NCBI GenBank assembly: GCA_046314415.1
Contig: JBKBWT010000013.1
Span: forward strand, 1 to 32,385
Reading direction: 5' to 3'
Length of the DNA stretch: 32,385 nucleotides
From: JADJNW01 sp046314415
GTDB taxonomy: Bacteria; Bacteroidota; Bacteroidia; Chitinophagales; Saprospiraceae
Each line of letters begins with the position of its first letter. The stretch's first letter is position 1. The position numbers were made by a program, and so were the translations under genes. Positions 1 to 7,264 of this stretch are shown piece by piece. The notes beneath the pieces were generated by a model, which worked only from the letters and a program-made list of their open reading frames with translations, was not told the DNA's origin and searched no databases.

Positions 1-1260
1 GATGGCTTTCCGGCGGATGATTTAGCGGCTATTCAGCGCTGGATAAAAGATTTATTTAGTAAAATATTAAAAAGTAAAAAATATCAGGTCGAAGCGATTA
101 ATTTTTCTACCTACGGCGCAAGTTTTGTACACCTTGATAAACATGGGCAGCCGCTTACCCCATTATATAATTATACCAAACCTTACCCGGATGATATTTT
201 ACAATCTTTTTATGCCAAGTACGGTGATCCTTTAAAAATTGCGAAAGAAACCGCTTCTCCACCTTTAAAAATGTTAAACTCCGGCTTGCAATTATATTGG
301 CTAAAATATGCTAAACCCAAGATTTTCAAGCAAATACGCTGGTCATTACATTTTCCGCAATATTTAAGTTTTTTATTTACCGGTATTCCCCTGAGTGATT
401 ATACCAACCTGGGCTGTCACACCATGCTTTGGGATTTTAGTAAACAAGATTATCATGATTGGGTGTATGCCGAAGAAATTGATAAAATATTGCCGCCTAT
501 TACATCCACCGGCACCAGTATTAATATGCATTATAATAATAAAATAATAAAAATCGGCACAGGCATTCATGATAGTTCGGCGGCGCTCCTCCCCTATTTA
601 CTGGCTGATCCCAAGCCATTTTTATTAATTTCAACCGGTACCTGGAGCATTGCTTTAAATCCCTTTAGTCAGGAAACATTAACGGAGGAAAATTTGTTAC
701 TGGATTGTTTACAATTTATGCGCGTAGATGGCAAATCGGTCAATGCGGCACGTTTATTTTTAGGCAATGAATATCGCCTCCAGGTGGAGCAATTATGCGC
801 TCATTATGGAAAAGCGTACGGCTATCATCGAAATATAAAATTTGACGAACATTTATATCATATTTTAAAAACAAATTATCAACCTTATTTTCATTTTACC
901 AGCATTCATCTGCCGCGCAAACAGCCAGAAAAAACTGATTTACAGGCATTTGACAATTTTGAAACCGCTTTTCATCAGCTAATGCTCGAACTGGTAGCAT
1001 TACAAATTCAAGCGGCGGAACGTGCCATCGGCTCCACCGAAATTCATAAAATTTATATCGATGGCGGCTTCGCCGATAATGATATTTACATCAAATTATT
1101 ATGCAATCATTTTAAAAATTATAAATTGCGGACTACTCAATCGCCGCTCGGCTCCTCGCTTGGCGCTGCGATGGTCATTTCCGATAAAGCCGTCAATCGC
1201 GATTTTTTGAAAAAACATTATGCCATGAAAAAGCACGCACCTTTAATTGTAAGTAAATGA
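1..1260 (+). CDS. FGGY-family carbohydrate kinase, 5' end outside window
   Basis: ATP-dependent sugar kinase acting in the cytoplasm; the substrate is probably a ketose such as rhamnulose or fuculose, but this is inferred from context. The frame is open from base 1, so the Met at 271 is internal; 419 residues are visible and only a short N-terminal piece is missing compared with a usual 450-480 residue FGGY kinase. The visible part has the GIHDSSAALLPYL stretch carrying the probable catalytic Asp, the STGTWS ATP-site motif, and a C-terminal YIDGGFADND / GSSLGAAM segment. The stop codon overlaps the lutA start (ATGA, 1257-1260), so the kinase and the lactate genes are translationally coupled. 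In known rhamnose and fucose pathways lactaldehyde is oxidised to L-lactate, which explains a kinase joined to lutABC. The family is confident; the exact sugar is not. Confidence 0.85.
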   Translation, partial: DGFPADDLAAIQRWIKDLFSKILKSKKYQVEAINFSTYGASFVHLDKHGQPLTPLYNYTKPYPDDILQSFYAKYGDPLKIAKETASPPLKMLNSGLQLYWLKYAKPKIFKQIRWSLHFPQYLSFLFTGIPLSDYTNLGCHTMLWDFSKQDYHDWVYAEEIDKILPPITSTGTSINMHYNNKIIKIGTGIHDSSAALLPYLLADPKPFLLISTGTWSIALNPFSQETLTEENLLLDCLQFMRVDGKSVNAARLFLGNEYRLQVEQLCAHYGKAYGYHRNIKFDEHLYHILKTNYQPYFHFTSIHLPRKQPEKTDLQAFDNFETAFHQLMLELVALQIQAAERAIGSTEIHKIYIDGGFADNDIYIKLLCNHFKNYKLRTTQSPLGSSLGAAMVISDKAVNRDFLKKHYAMKKHAPLIVSK

Positions 1261-1997
1261 AAGTAGCACTTTTCATACCATGTTATATTGACCAATTTTA
1301 CCCGCAGGTAGGGATTGCAACTTTACAATTATTACAAAAGTTGGGTTGTGAAGTGCATTATCCGCTGGAGCAGACCTGCTGCGGGCAGCCGCTGGCAAAC
1401 TCCGGTTGTGAGACCGACGCCATTCCCATTTACCAACATTATATTCAAACCTTTCAAAATTATAATTATATTGTTTGTCCGTCGGGTAGCTGTACGTATC
1501 ATATTCGTAAACATTACGATATTATATCCCAAACGGAAGCCGTACAGCATGTGCGCCAACACACCCTTGATCTGGCAGAATTTTTATTAGGGGTATTGAA
1601 GATCAATCAATTAAATGTAAGTTTTCCGTTTAAAGTGGGTTTACACCAAAGTTGTCACGGCTTGCGTGGCTTGCGTTTAGGACCCGATTCGGAGCGGGTA
1701 ATCGGCGGTGAATCAAAATTACATACTTTATTAAAAATGGTAAAAGATTTGGAATTAATACCCCTGGAAAGAGTAGATGAATGCTGCGGTTTTGGCGGTA
1801 CTTTCGCGATTAATGAGTCAGCGATTTCGGTAAAAATGGGGAAAGATCGCATTACCGATCATTATAAAAACGGCGCAGAAGTAATAACAGCGGGCGATAT
1901 GAGTTGTCTGATGCATTTGGAAGGCATCATAAAAAGACAAAAATATAATATTAAAATAATGCATTTAGCAGAAATATTAAATTATACGAAGCTATGA
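1257..1997 (+). CDS. lutA: LutA, L-lactate oxidation Fe-S subunit (CCG-domain protein)
   Basis: Subunit of the LutABC complex (also called LldEFG/YkgEFG), which oxidises L-lactate to pyruvate with transfer of electrons to the respiratory chain. The 246-residue protein has the two CCG cysteine-rich modules of this family: C9 with CCG at 41-43, then C133 (SCHG) with CCGFGG from 176. It also has C74 and C78 in a CPSGSC motif. The length is normal for LutA. The start lies inside the kinase stop (ATGA), and its own stop overlaps lutB in the same way (1994-1997). No Shine-Dalgarno sequence is evident, as usual in this phylum. Family and role are secure; the source of lactate is inferred from the kinase upstream. 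Confidence 0.93.
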   Translation: MKVALFIPCYIDQFYPQVGIATLQLLQKLGCEVHYPLEQTCCGQPLANSGCETDAIPIYQHYIQTFQNYNYIVCPSGSCTYHIRKHYDIISQTEAVQHVRQHTLDLAEFLLGVLKINQLNVSFPFKVGLHQSCHGLRGLRLGPDSERVIGGESKLHTLLKMVKDLELIPLERVDECCGFGGTFAINESAISVKMGKDRITDHYKNGAEVITAGDMSCLMHLEGIIKRQKYNIKIMHLAEILNYTKL

Positions 1998-3364
1998 ATC
2001 ATGCCATTAAAGCAGAGAAATTTATACAAAATGAAGCCCGTACCGACTGGCATGATGCAGCTTTGTGGTTTGTACGGTTGAAGCGCGACCGGGCGGCACA
2101 TGCTATCATGGAATGGGAAACATTACGTGAATTGGCTTCGCAAATTAAAAATAATGTCCTATCGAATCTGGATATTTACTTAGGAGAGTTTGAAGAAAAT
2201 GCCCGGGCGAATGGTGTACATGTGCATTGGGCAGTTGATGCAGATGAGCATAACCAAATCGTTCACAGCATTTTACAAAAACATAATATTCATCATGTTG
2301 TCAAGAGCAAATCCATGCTCACCGAAGAATGCCATTTAAATGAATATTTAGCAAAATATAATATTGAAGTAATAGACACCGATTTGGGCGAGCGGATTAT
2401 ACAAATACGTAATGAGCCGCCCAGTCATATCGTATTGCCCGCCATTCATTTGAAAAAAGAAGAAATCGGTGAATTATTTCATGAAACATTACATACCGAA
2501 AAAGGCGCAACCGATCCGAAATATTTAACGGAAGCCGCCCGGCAGCATTTGCGGGAAAAATTTTTACATGCCAGCGCTGCAATTACTGGGGTTAATTTTG
2601 CCATTGCCGAGACCGGTGGCGTGGTGGTCTGCACCAACGAAGGCAATGCCGATATGGGCGTACACCTGGCACCAGTGCAAATTCATTGTATGGGCATCGA
2701 AAAAATTATACCACGAGTAAATGATTTGAGCGTTTTTATACGCCTGCTGGCGCGCAGTGCGACGGGGCAACCCAGCACAATCTTTACATCGCATCATCAT
2801 AAAGCCAAGCCAAACGGTGAAATGCATATTATAATAGTGGATAATGGACGCAGCGACCAGCTCGGACGCGCCGATTTTCGCAATTCACTGAAATGCATCC
2901 GCTGCGGGGCTTGTATGAATACCTGTCCGATTTACCGGCGTAGCGGCGGACACAGTTATGATGCCACGATTCCCGGTCCGATTGGTTCGATTTTAACGCC
3001 CGGTATTGATCTGAAAAAATACAGTGATTTGCCGTTTGCCTCGACTTTATGCGGCTCCTGCTCCGATGTATGTCCGGTTAAGATTAATATTCACGAGCAA
3101 TTATATAAATGGCGACAAATTATTACACAATCCGGTTATTTACCAAGTGCTAAACGCCAGGGCATGAAATTTGCCGGAAAAGTGCTGGCTAATTATAAAC
3201 GATATAAAATAGCAGGTAAAATGATGCGGCATGCTTTGAAAACATTACCTAGATTTGCTATTTATAACCGACTAAATGAATGGGGAAAAGGACGAGAATT
3301 ACCGAATACGCCAAAAGAGAGTTTTAAAGAATGGCATGAAAGAAATGTGAAATGTGAAATATGA
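1994..3364 (+). CDS. lutB: LutB, L-lactate oxidation iron-sulfur protein
   Basis: Largest subunit of LutABC, passing electrons from lactate through iron-sulfur clusters. The 456 residues comprise an N-terminal LUD-type domain (about 60-290) and a ferredoxin-like domain. The first cluster motif begins at C301 (CIRCGACMNTCP), and the second lies near residue 353 (CGSCSDVCP), which is the arrangement of two 4Fe-4S clusters. It starts in the ATGA overlap with lutA. The C-terminal codons and the stop run into a 7-bp repeat array (3342-3404), so the last residues (ERNVKCEI) are probably encoded by repeat DNA and not conserved. Translation of lutC, 60 bases further on, is not directly coupled. Confidence 0.95.
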   Translation: MNHAIKAEKFIQNEARTDWHDAALWFVRLKRDRAAHAIMEWETLRELASQIKNNVLSNLDIYLGEFEENARANGVHVHWAVDADEHNQIVHSILQKHNIHHVVKSKSMLTEECHLNEYLAKYNIEVIDTDLGERIIQIRNEPPSHIVLPAIHLKKEEIGELFHETLHTEKGATDPKYLTEAARQHLREKFLHASAAITGVNFAIAETGGVVVCTNEGNADMGVHLAPVQIHCMGIEKIIPRVNDLSVFIRLLARSATGQPSTIFTSHHHKAKPNGEMHIIIVDNGRSDQLGRADFRNSLKCIRCGACMNTCPIYRRSGGHSYDATIPGPIGSILTPGIDLKKYSDLPFASTLCGSCSDVCPVKINIHEQLYKWRQIITQSGYLPSAKRQGMKFAGKVLANYKRYKIAGKMMRHALKTLPRFAIYNRLNEWGKGRELPNTPKESFKEWHERNVKCEI

Positions 3365-3404
3365 AATGTGAAATGTGAGATTTGAAATGTGAAATATAAT
3401 ATGT
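3342..3404. repeat. Imperfect 7-bp tandem repeat (GAAATGT), 9 units
   Basis: Nine consecutive heptamers based on GAAATGT can be laid end to end from 3342. Five are exact; the others are GAAATAT twice, GAGATTT, and a decayed final unit. The array begins inside the last codons of lutB, supplies its TGA stop (3362-3364) and fills most of the lutB-lutC spacer. Confidence 0.85.
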
Positions 3405-3424
3405 AAAAAAGTTAGAATAAAATT

Positions 3425-4003
3425 ATGACCGATAGCAGAGCTAAAATATTACAAGCTATTCGCAATAACAAGCCAAATGCGAGCGCCTTACCGGAGATTC
3501 CTTTATTTAACGAAAGTAAGGTGGACGTAATAAGCTCGTTTCAAAATATGGTGCAAAGTGGTGGCGGACAAGCAATTGAATTAGAAGTAAATGAAATATC
3601 CGATTTTATAAAAAATCAGTTCCCGGAAGCCGTTTACATTGCTTCTACTGTAGCGGAAGTAAATGGAAATGTGGATTTATTTACCATTGAAAATCCGCAG
3701 GAACTCGAAAAAGTGGATGTGGCAATCATTCCGGCACAAATGGGTGTAGCCGAAAATGGTGCAGTGTGGGTCACGGAGCAGGAAATCGTACACCGGGTAT
3801 TACCTTTTATCACTCAACATTTAGTCGTTTTATTAAAAAAAGATCAAATTGTGCAAAATATGCACGAAGCGTATAATCATATCAAAGTGAATGATACCGG
3901 CTTTGGCGTGTTCATTGCGGGACCCTCAAAAACCGCAGACATCGAGCAATCCCTGGTCATTGGTGCCCAAGGCGCACGAAGTTTTACCGTGTTATTATAT
4001 TGA
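3425..4003 (+). CDS. lutC: LutC, LUD-domain lactate utilization protein
   Basis: Third component of the LutABC lactate oxidation system. The 192-residue protein is a single LUD domain (DUF162 family), with the usual start TDSRAKILQAIR, a central VDVAIIPAQMGVAENGAVWV region and the glycine-rich GPSKTADIEQSLVIGAQGARSFTVLL end typical of LutC. It needs no cysteine cluster motif and has none. The ATG at 3425 is the first in frame, just after the heptamer array. The gene lies between two 7-bp repeat arrays, one before the start and one 12 bases after the stop, so its expression relative to lutAB could be affected by repeat length. That last point is inference. Confidence 0.93.
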   Translation: MTDSRAKILQAIRNNKPNASALPEIPLFNESKVDVISSFQNMVQSGGGQAIELEVNEISDFIKNQFPEAVYIASTVAEVNGNVDLFTIENPQELEKVDVAIIPAQMGVAENGAVWVTEQEIVHRVLPFITQHLVVLLKKDQIVQNMHEAYNHIKVNDTGFGVFIAGPSKTADIEQSLVIGAQGARSFTVLLY

Positions 4004-4015
4004 TATAACATTAAA

Positions 4016-4176
4016 GTAAATAGTAAATAGTAAATAGTAAATAGTAAATAGTAAATAGTAAATAGTAAATCGTAAATCGTAAATCGTAAATCGTAAATCG
4101 TAAATCGTAAATCGTAAATCGTAAATCGTAAATCGTAAATCGTAAATCGTAAATCGTAAATCGTAAATCGTAAATA
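4016..4176. repeat. Perfect 7-bp tandem repeat GTAAAT(A/C), 23 units
   Basis: Twenty-three head-to-tail heptamers with no indel. Units 1-7 are GTAAATA, units 8-22 are GTAAATC, and unit 23 is again GTAAATA. The sequence variants sit in blocks, as expected from slippage or unequal exchange. Because 7 is not a multiple of 3, the minus strand reads as FTIYDLR heptapeptides in every frame, which creates spurious ORFs, while the plus strand has TAA in all frames. The array fills most of the spacer between lutC and the permease gene at 4215. Confidence 0.97.
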
Positions 4177-4214
4177 TTTAATTCGCACATTCCCAATGCT
4201 TTAAAACACGTTTT

Positions 4215-5621
4215 ATGCAAACAGAAAAACACCAATCTGTAGAAACCCGTACCGAAGAATACGAGCGCACGCCCGTGCCTGCCGCAGCCTGGAAAGACTG
4301 GAAAAGCTTCCTGGGCATGTACGCGGGCGAGCACGCAGCCGGCACAGAATTTATGATTGGTCCGCTGTTTTTAACCGCCGGTGTAAGCGCTTTTGACTTA
4401 TTAATCGGATTATTTATTGGTAATTTGCTGGCAGTGTTGAGCTGGCGCTTTTTAACCGCCGAAATTGCAGTTAAGAAACGCTTAACTTTATATTATCAAC
4501 TGGAAAAAATTTGCGGTAAAGATTTAGTAAAATTTTATAATGTTGCCAATGGTGTACTATTTTGTTTTCTGGCGGGTTCGATGGCTACCGTCTCTGCAAC
4601 TGCGGTTGGTGTTCCATTAAACATCGAAATGCCCAAGCTGACTGATACGATACCCAATGGTATGACATGGGTGATCATTGTTTTAATCATTGGGATGGCG
4701 ACGACCATCATCGCCGCGCGTGGATATAATATGGTCGCACGAGCCGCCAACTGGATGTCGCCCGTCATTGTACTGGGTTTTCTGGCTTGTGGTCTGGTAG
4801 CATTGAGCCAATTGGGGGTATATAATATAAAAGATTTCTGGAATATTTGGGGCGAAGGCAGCGAGCCCTTCCCCGGACAAATCAAATACACTTTCTGGCA
4901 TGTGGTGCTGTGGTCATGGTTTTGCAATGCCGCCATGCACATTGGCATGTCCGATTTATCGGTATTCCGCTATGCCCGTAATGCACGCGCAGGCTGGACA
5001 ACAGCAGCAGGCATGTATGTGGGGCATTACATGGCGTGGATCGCCGCCGCCTTATTATATGCAGTTTATTTAAAATCACCGGAAGCACAAAGTTATTTAG
5101 CAAATAATGAAGCGCCGCCCGTGGCGCCCGGTCCGTTAGCCTACAACGCTTTAGGTATTTTTGGCATATTAACCGTGATTTTTGCCGGCTGGACTACGGC
5201 GAACCCCACGATTTACCGCGCAGGACTGGCATTTCAAGCCATTCTACCGAAAGCTTCTACGTTTTGGATGACCATTCTGGCGGGTTCTATTGCGACGATT
5301 GCCGGTATTTTTCCGGCTTTTGCCATGAAATTACTAGGTTTTGTAGCCTTATACGGCTTTATTCTCGCCCCCATTGGCGCGATCATCGTATTCGAGCACT
5401 TTTTTGCCGATCAGTGGGGCATTGCCCGAAATTATGCGGAAAAGCAACAATTATCATTCAACATAGCCGTCTTACTCGCCTGGGGCATCAGTCTGGGCAT
5501 TTTTTACTCCTTATCTTATTTCGGGGGCATTTTTTTATCCTTTTTAACGCTGCCCGCCTGGATTACCTGCGGTATTTTATTCCTGTTATTTAGTCGAATT
5601 TATCAAAAAAGAGCCATTTGA
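4215..5621 (+). CDS. NCS1-like permease (nucleobase:cation symporter family)
   Basis: Integral membrane transporter of 468 residues with about 12 hydrophobic segments, resembling the purine-cytosine permease (NCS1) group. The N-terminal part GMYAGEHAAGTEFMIGPLFLTAG has the glycine-rich first helix typical of this family. Helices continue to the C-terminal FSRIYQKRAI tail. NCS1 members usually carry nucleobases, hydantoins, thiamine or similar compounds by cation symport. Here the gene follows a sugar kinase and lutABC on the same strand, so it may carry the sugar or a related metabolite of that pathway; this is inference. The ATG at 4215 is the first after the heptamer array, which separates it from lutC by 211 bases. 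A strong hairpin follows the stop. Confidence 0.8.
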   Translation: MQTEKHQSVETRTEEYERTPVPAAAWKDWKSFLGMYAGEHAAGTEFMIGPLFLTAGVSAFDLLIGLFIGNLLAVLSWRFLTAEIAVKKRLTLYYQLEKICGKDLVKFYNVANGVLFCFLAGSMATVSATAVGVPLNIEMPKLTDTIPNGMTWVIIVLIIGMATTIIAARGYNMVARAANWMSPVIVLGFLACGLVALSQLGVYNIKDFWNIWGEGSEPFPGQIKYTFWHVVLWSWFCNAAMHIGMSDLSVFRYARNARAGWTTAAGMYVGHYMAWIAAALLYAVYLKSPEAQSYLANNEAPPVAPGPLAYNALGIFGILTVIFAGWTTANPTIYRAGLAFQAILPKASTFWMTILAGSIATIAGIFPAFAMKLLGFVALYGFILAPIGAIIVFEHFFADQWGIARNYAEKQQLSFNIAVLLAWGISLGIFYSLSYFGGIFLSFLTLPAWITCGILFLLFSRIYQKRAI

Positions 5622-5631
5622 TTATAAACAG

Positions 5632-5684
5632 TCGGTTTCTTGATGTAAAAATTATTAACGCTTGCTTTTACATCAAGAAACTGA
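5632..5684. terminator. Bidirectional terminator hairpin between convergent genes
   Basis: The arms 5632-5650 and 5666-5684 pair over 19 bases with one mismatch, around a 15-base loop. The right arm is followed by a T-rich run on the plus strand, and A-rich bases precede the left arm. It lies between the convergent permease (ending 5621) and DUF2809 gene (ending 5702), so it can serve both. Confidence 0.85.
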
Positions 5685-5701
5685 TTTTATTATTTTTACG
5701 C

Positions 5702-6085
5702 TTAAAGAAAAGAACGCTTACCCAAATTATATTTTTCGATCACCAGTACAAATGCAATGCCCAAGGTATATGCCATAATATCCAGCCAGGAAAAATCGGT
5801 GCCGATAATAATTCTAGCCAGTTTAATATCCTGTAAACCAAGCACTTTTACCATTTTAAAATATTGTAAAATTTCTATCATATACAAAAAAAGTAACACG
5901 CCAATCGCTGCCGCTACGACCGACACCTTAAAAAAAGCCCGCACAAAACAGTAAATTAATATCACCACTAAAAAATCGCCGATGTAAGGACGGATGATGC
6001 CGTCGTGGAGGTAGAGGGCGATAAGGATTTCGCTTAGTAATAGGATAATAAATGTAATGAAATAAAGCGATTTGAATTGCAGCAT
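5702..6085 (-). CDS. DUF2809 family membrane protein
   Basis: Small integral membrane protein of 127 residues with about four transmembrane segments. Hallmarks are RPYIGDFLVVILIY near residue 32, IEILQYFK in the middle, and the IIGTDFSWLDIMAYTLGI block near the C-terminus; these are the conserved features of DUF2809. Members are widespread in Bacteroidota and Firmicutes and resemble VanZ-type small membrane proteins, but no biochemical role is established. The ATG at 6085 places the start directly before the first helix. The gene is convergent with the permease and divergent from the DUF4190 gene. Confidence 0.85.
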   Translation of the reverse strand: MLQFKSLYFITFIILLLSEILIALYLHDGIIRPYIGDFLVVILIYCFVRAFFKVSVVAAAIGVLLFLYMIEILQYFKMVKVLGLQDIKLARIIIGTDFSWLDIMAYTLGIAFVLVIEKYNLGKRSFL

Positions 6086-6264
6086 TTTTATTTAGAAATT
6101 AGCCTTCAATAAAGCATAGAATTTAACTATTTTAAATGGCATTTGAGTAGTAATTGTTGCATATTTTATGCTAGAACTGCGCACACTACTTAAGCCAAGT
6201 ATCCATTCATTCAGTGCTAACGGAGAAATGCTGGGCTATACCAAAATTTACGGATGAGATTAAA

Positions 6265-6295
6265 TTTATTTTCTTATTAGAATGGAATACATTTG
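6265..6295 (+). promoter_or_regulatory. Bacteroidota-type promoter for the DUF4190 gene
   Basis: A -7 element TACATTTG (6288-6295) fits TAnnTTTG and lies 19 bases after TTTA (6265-6268), close to the -33 TTTG. Transcription would begin near 6302, giving a leader of about 30 bases before the ATG at 6331. This also argues against any start upstream of 6331. Confidence 0.5.
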
Positions 6296-6330
6296 GAACA
6301 AAAATTTTTTTAATTAAAAAACCCTATTTT

Positions 6331-7047
6331 ATGAAAAACCTTTATGCACTGCTAATTATCTGTTCTTTTATATTACTAATCCTACCTTTCCAGGCGAAGG
6401 CTTATGTTGTAGCAGATGTTGCTACCATACATGACCCAAAGACGGAAATGACTACTTTAAATGACTTTGTTCACCTTTCTAAAAAAGAACTTAAGCAAAG
6501 GTTAGGAAGGAACCTAACTTTTAGAGAAAGATTATCGCACCTGGTTTTAAAGAATTTTTTAAAAAAATTTATTAAAAAAGACCCTGCATTTGGAACCATA
6601 TCTATAAATACTTTTTTTCAAGGCTGTGCAAAAATAGCTTTAAAAAACGGAGATATTATTGAAGCTGATATTATTTCAATAACGCCTACGGAAGTAAAGT
6701 ATAAAAGATGCGGCAAATCAAATGATCCGGAGTTTATTATAAATAAAAGTGATGTATTAAGCGTTCAGTCTGCGGATGGAGAGATTATTTTTAGAAACTC
6801 TGGCAATGCGACGATTTATTCAGCGGCTGCTCCAACGACAAATTTTAGAGAAACCGAGCCTCTCGCAATTTGGGCGCTGGTAAGTTCTTTACTGATTGCA
6901 CCCGTAGGGCTAATTCTTGGCATTATTAGTTTAGGTAAAATTAGCAGAAACCCAACAAAATATAAAGGAAAGGGGTTAGCCTGGGCAGGAATTGCCATTG
7001 GTGGGCTTTGGACTTTATTGGTAATTTTAGCAATTCTTGCTGCATAA
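6331..7047 (+). CDS. Secreted/membrane DUF4190-domain protein
   Basis: Protein of 238 residues of unknown function. It has a Sec signal peptide (residues 1-24, ending QAKA), a region with KKELKQRLGRNLTFRERL, a central segment KIALKNGDIIEADIISI that ends at a VLSVQSADGEIIF strand, and a C-terminal DUF4190 domain with two transmembrane helices (PLAIWALVSSLLIAPVGLILG and GLAWAGIAIGGLWTLLVILAIL) separated by the SLGKISRNP linker. The middle segment resembles domains that handle a note-to-self type of surface or membrane stress sensing in this phylum only by architecture, so no function is claimed. The start at 6331 is preferred over an in-frame ATG at 6214 because it begins the signal peptide and follows a promoter. 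Confidence 0.8.
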   Translation: MKNLYALLIICSFILLILPFQAKAYVVADVATIHDPKTEMTTLNDFVHLSKKELKQRLGRNLTFRERLSHLVLKNFLKKFIKKDPAFGTISINTFFQGCAKIALKNGDIIEADIISITPTEVKYKRCGKSNDPEFIINKSDVLSVQSADGEIIFRNSGNATIYSAAAPTTNFRETEPLAIWALVSSLLIAPVGLILGIISLGKISRNPTKYKGKGLAWAGIAIGGLWTLLVILAILAA

Positions 7048-7054
7048 AGCCTAT

Positions 7055-7099
7055 GTTTTGCCGAGTTTGTCTATTGAGGCTTGATTCGCTCGGCAAAAC
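7055..7099. terminator. Terminator-like hairpin after the DUF4190 gene
   Basis: A perfect 11-bp inverted repeat (GTTTTGCCGAG, 7055-7065, with its complement at 7089-7099) encloses a 23-base loop. It starts 8 bases after the stop codon. The bases after it are moderately T-rich (TTCTTTAAAA), so termination may be partial. Confidence 0.65.
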
Positions 7100-7178
7100 T
7101 TCTTTAAAAACATATCCGATTTTCCTATTGTAAATGGATTAATTTCTGTTCCCATTCCAATTTCCCCGCAAAATTCCC

Positions 7179-7186
7179 TACCTTTG
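7179..7186 (+). promoter_or_regulatory. Probable -7 element of the mutS promoter
   Basis: TACCTTTG matches the TAnnTTTG consensus of Bacteroidota primary sigma factor promoters. No clear -33 TTTG is found at 17-23 bases upstream. The predicted transcript start is near 7193, leaving a leader of about 70 bases before mutS. Confidence 0.45.
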
Positions 7187-7264
7187 TACTCCTTTGAGAA
7201 AATCCGCAGCGAAAAGAAGTGAGATGTTTTTGATTTGTAATCGTCTGACTTCTAATTGATTATC

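Noticed and set aside
4016..4176. Possible CRISPR array
   Set aside because: Units are only 7 bases, adjoin with no spacers, and no cas gene is present.
3877..4334. Two minus-strand frames encoding FTIYDLR heptapeptide repeats
   Set aside because: They are read-outs of the 7-bp tandem array, which lacks stops on that strand in every frame. Their flanks are shadows of lutC and the permease gene.
6214..6330. Upstream ATG for the DUF4190 protein
   Set aside because: It would place about 39 polar and mixed residues before a clear signal peptide, and lies upstream of the promoter at 6265-6295.
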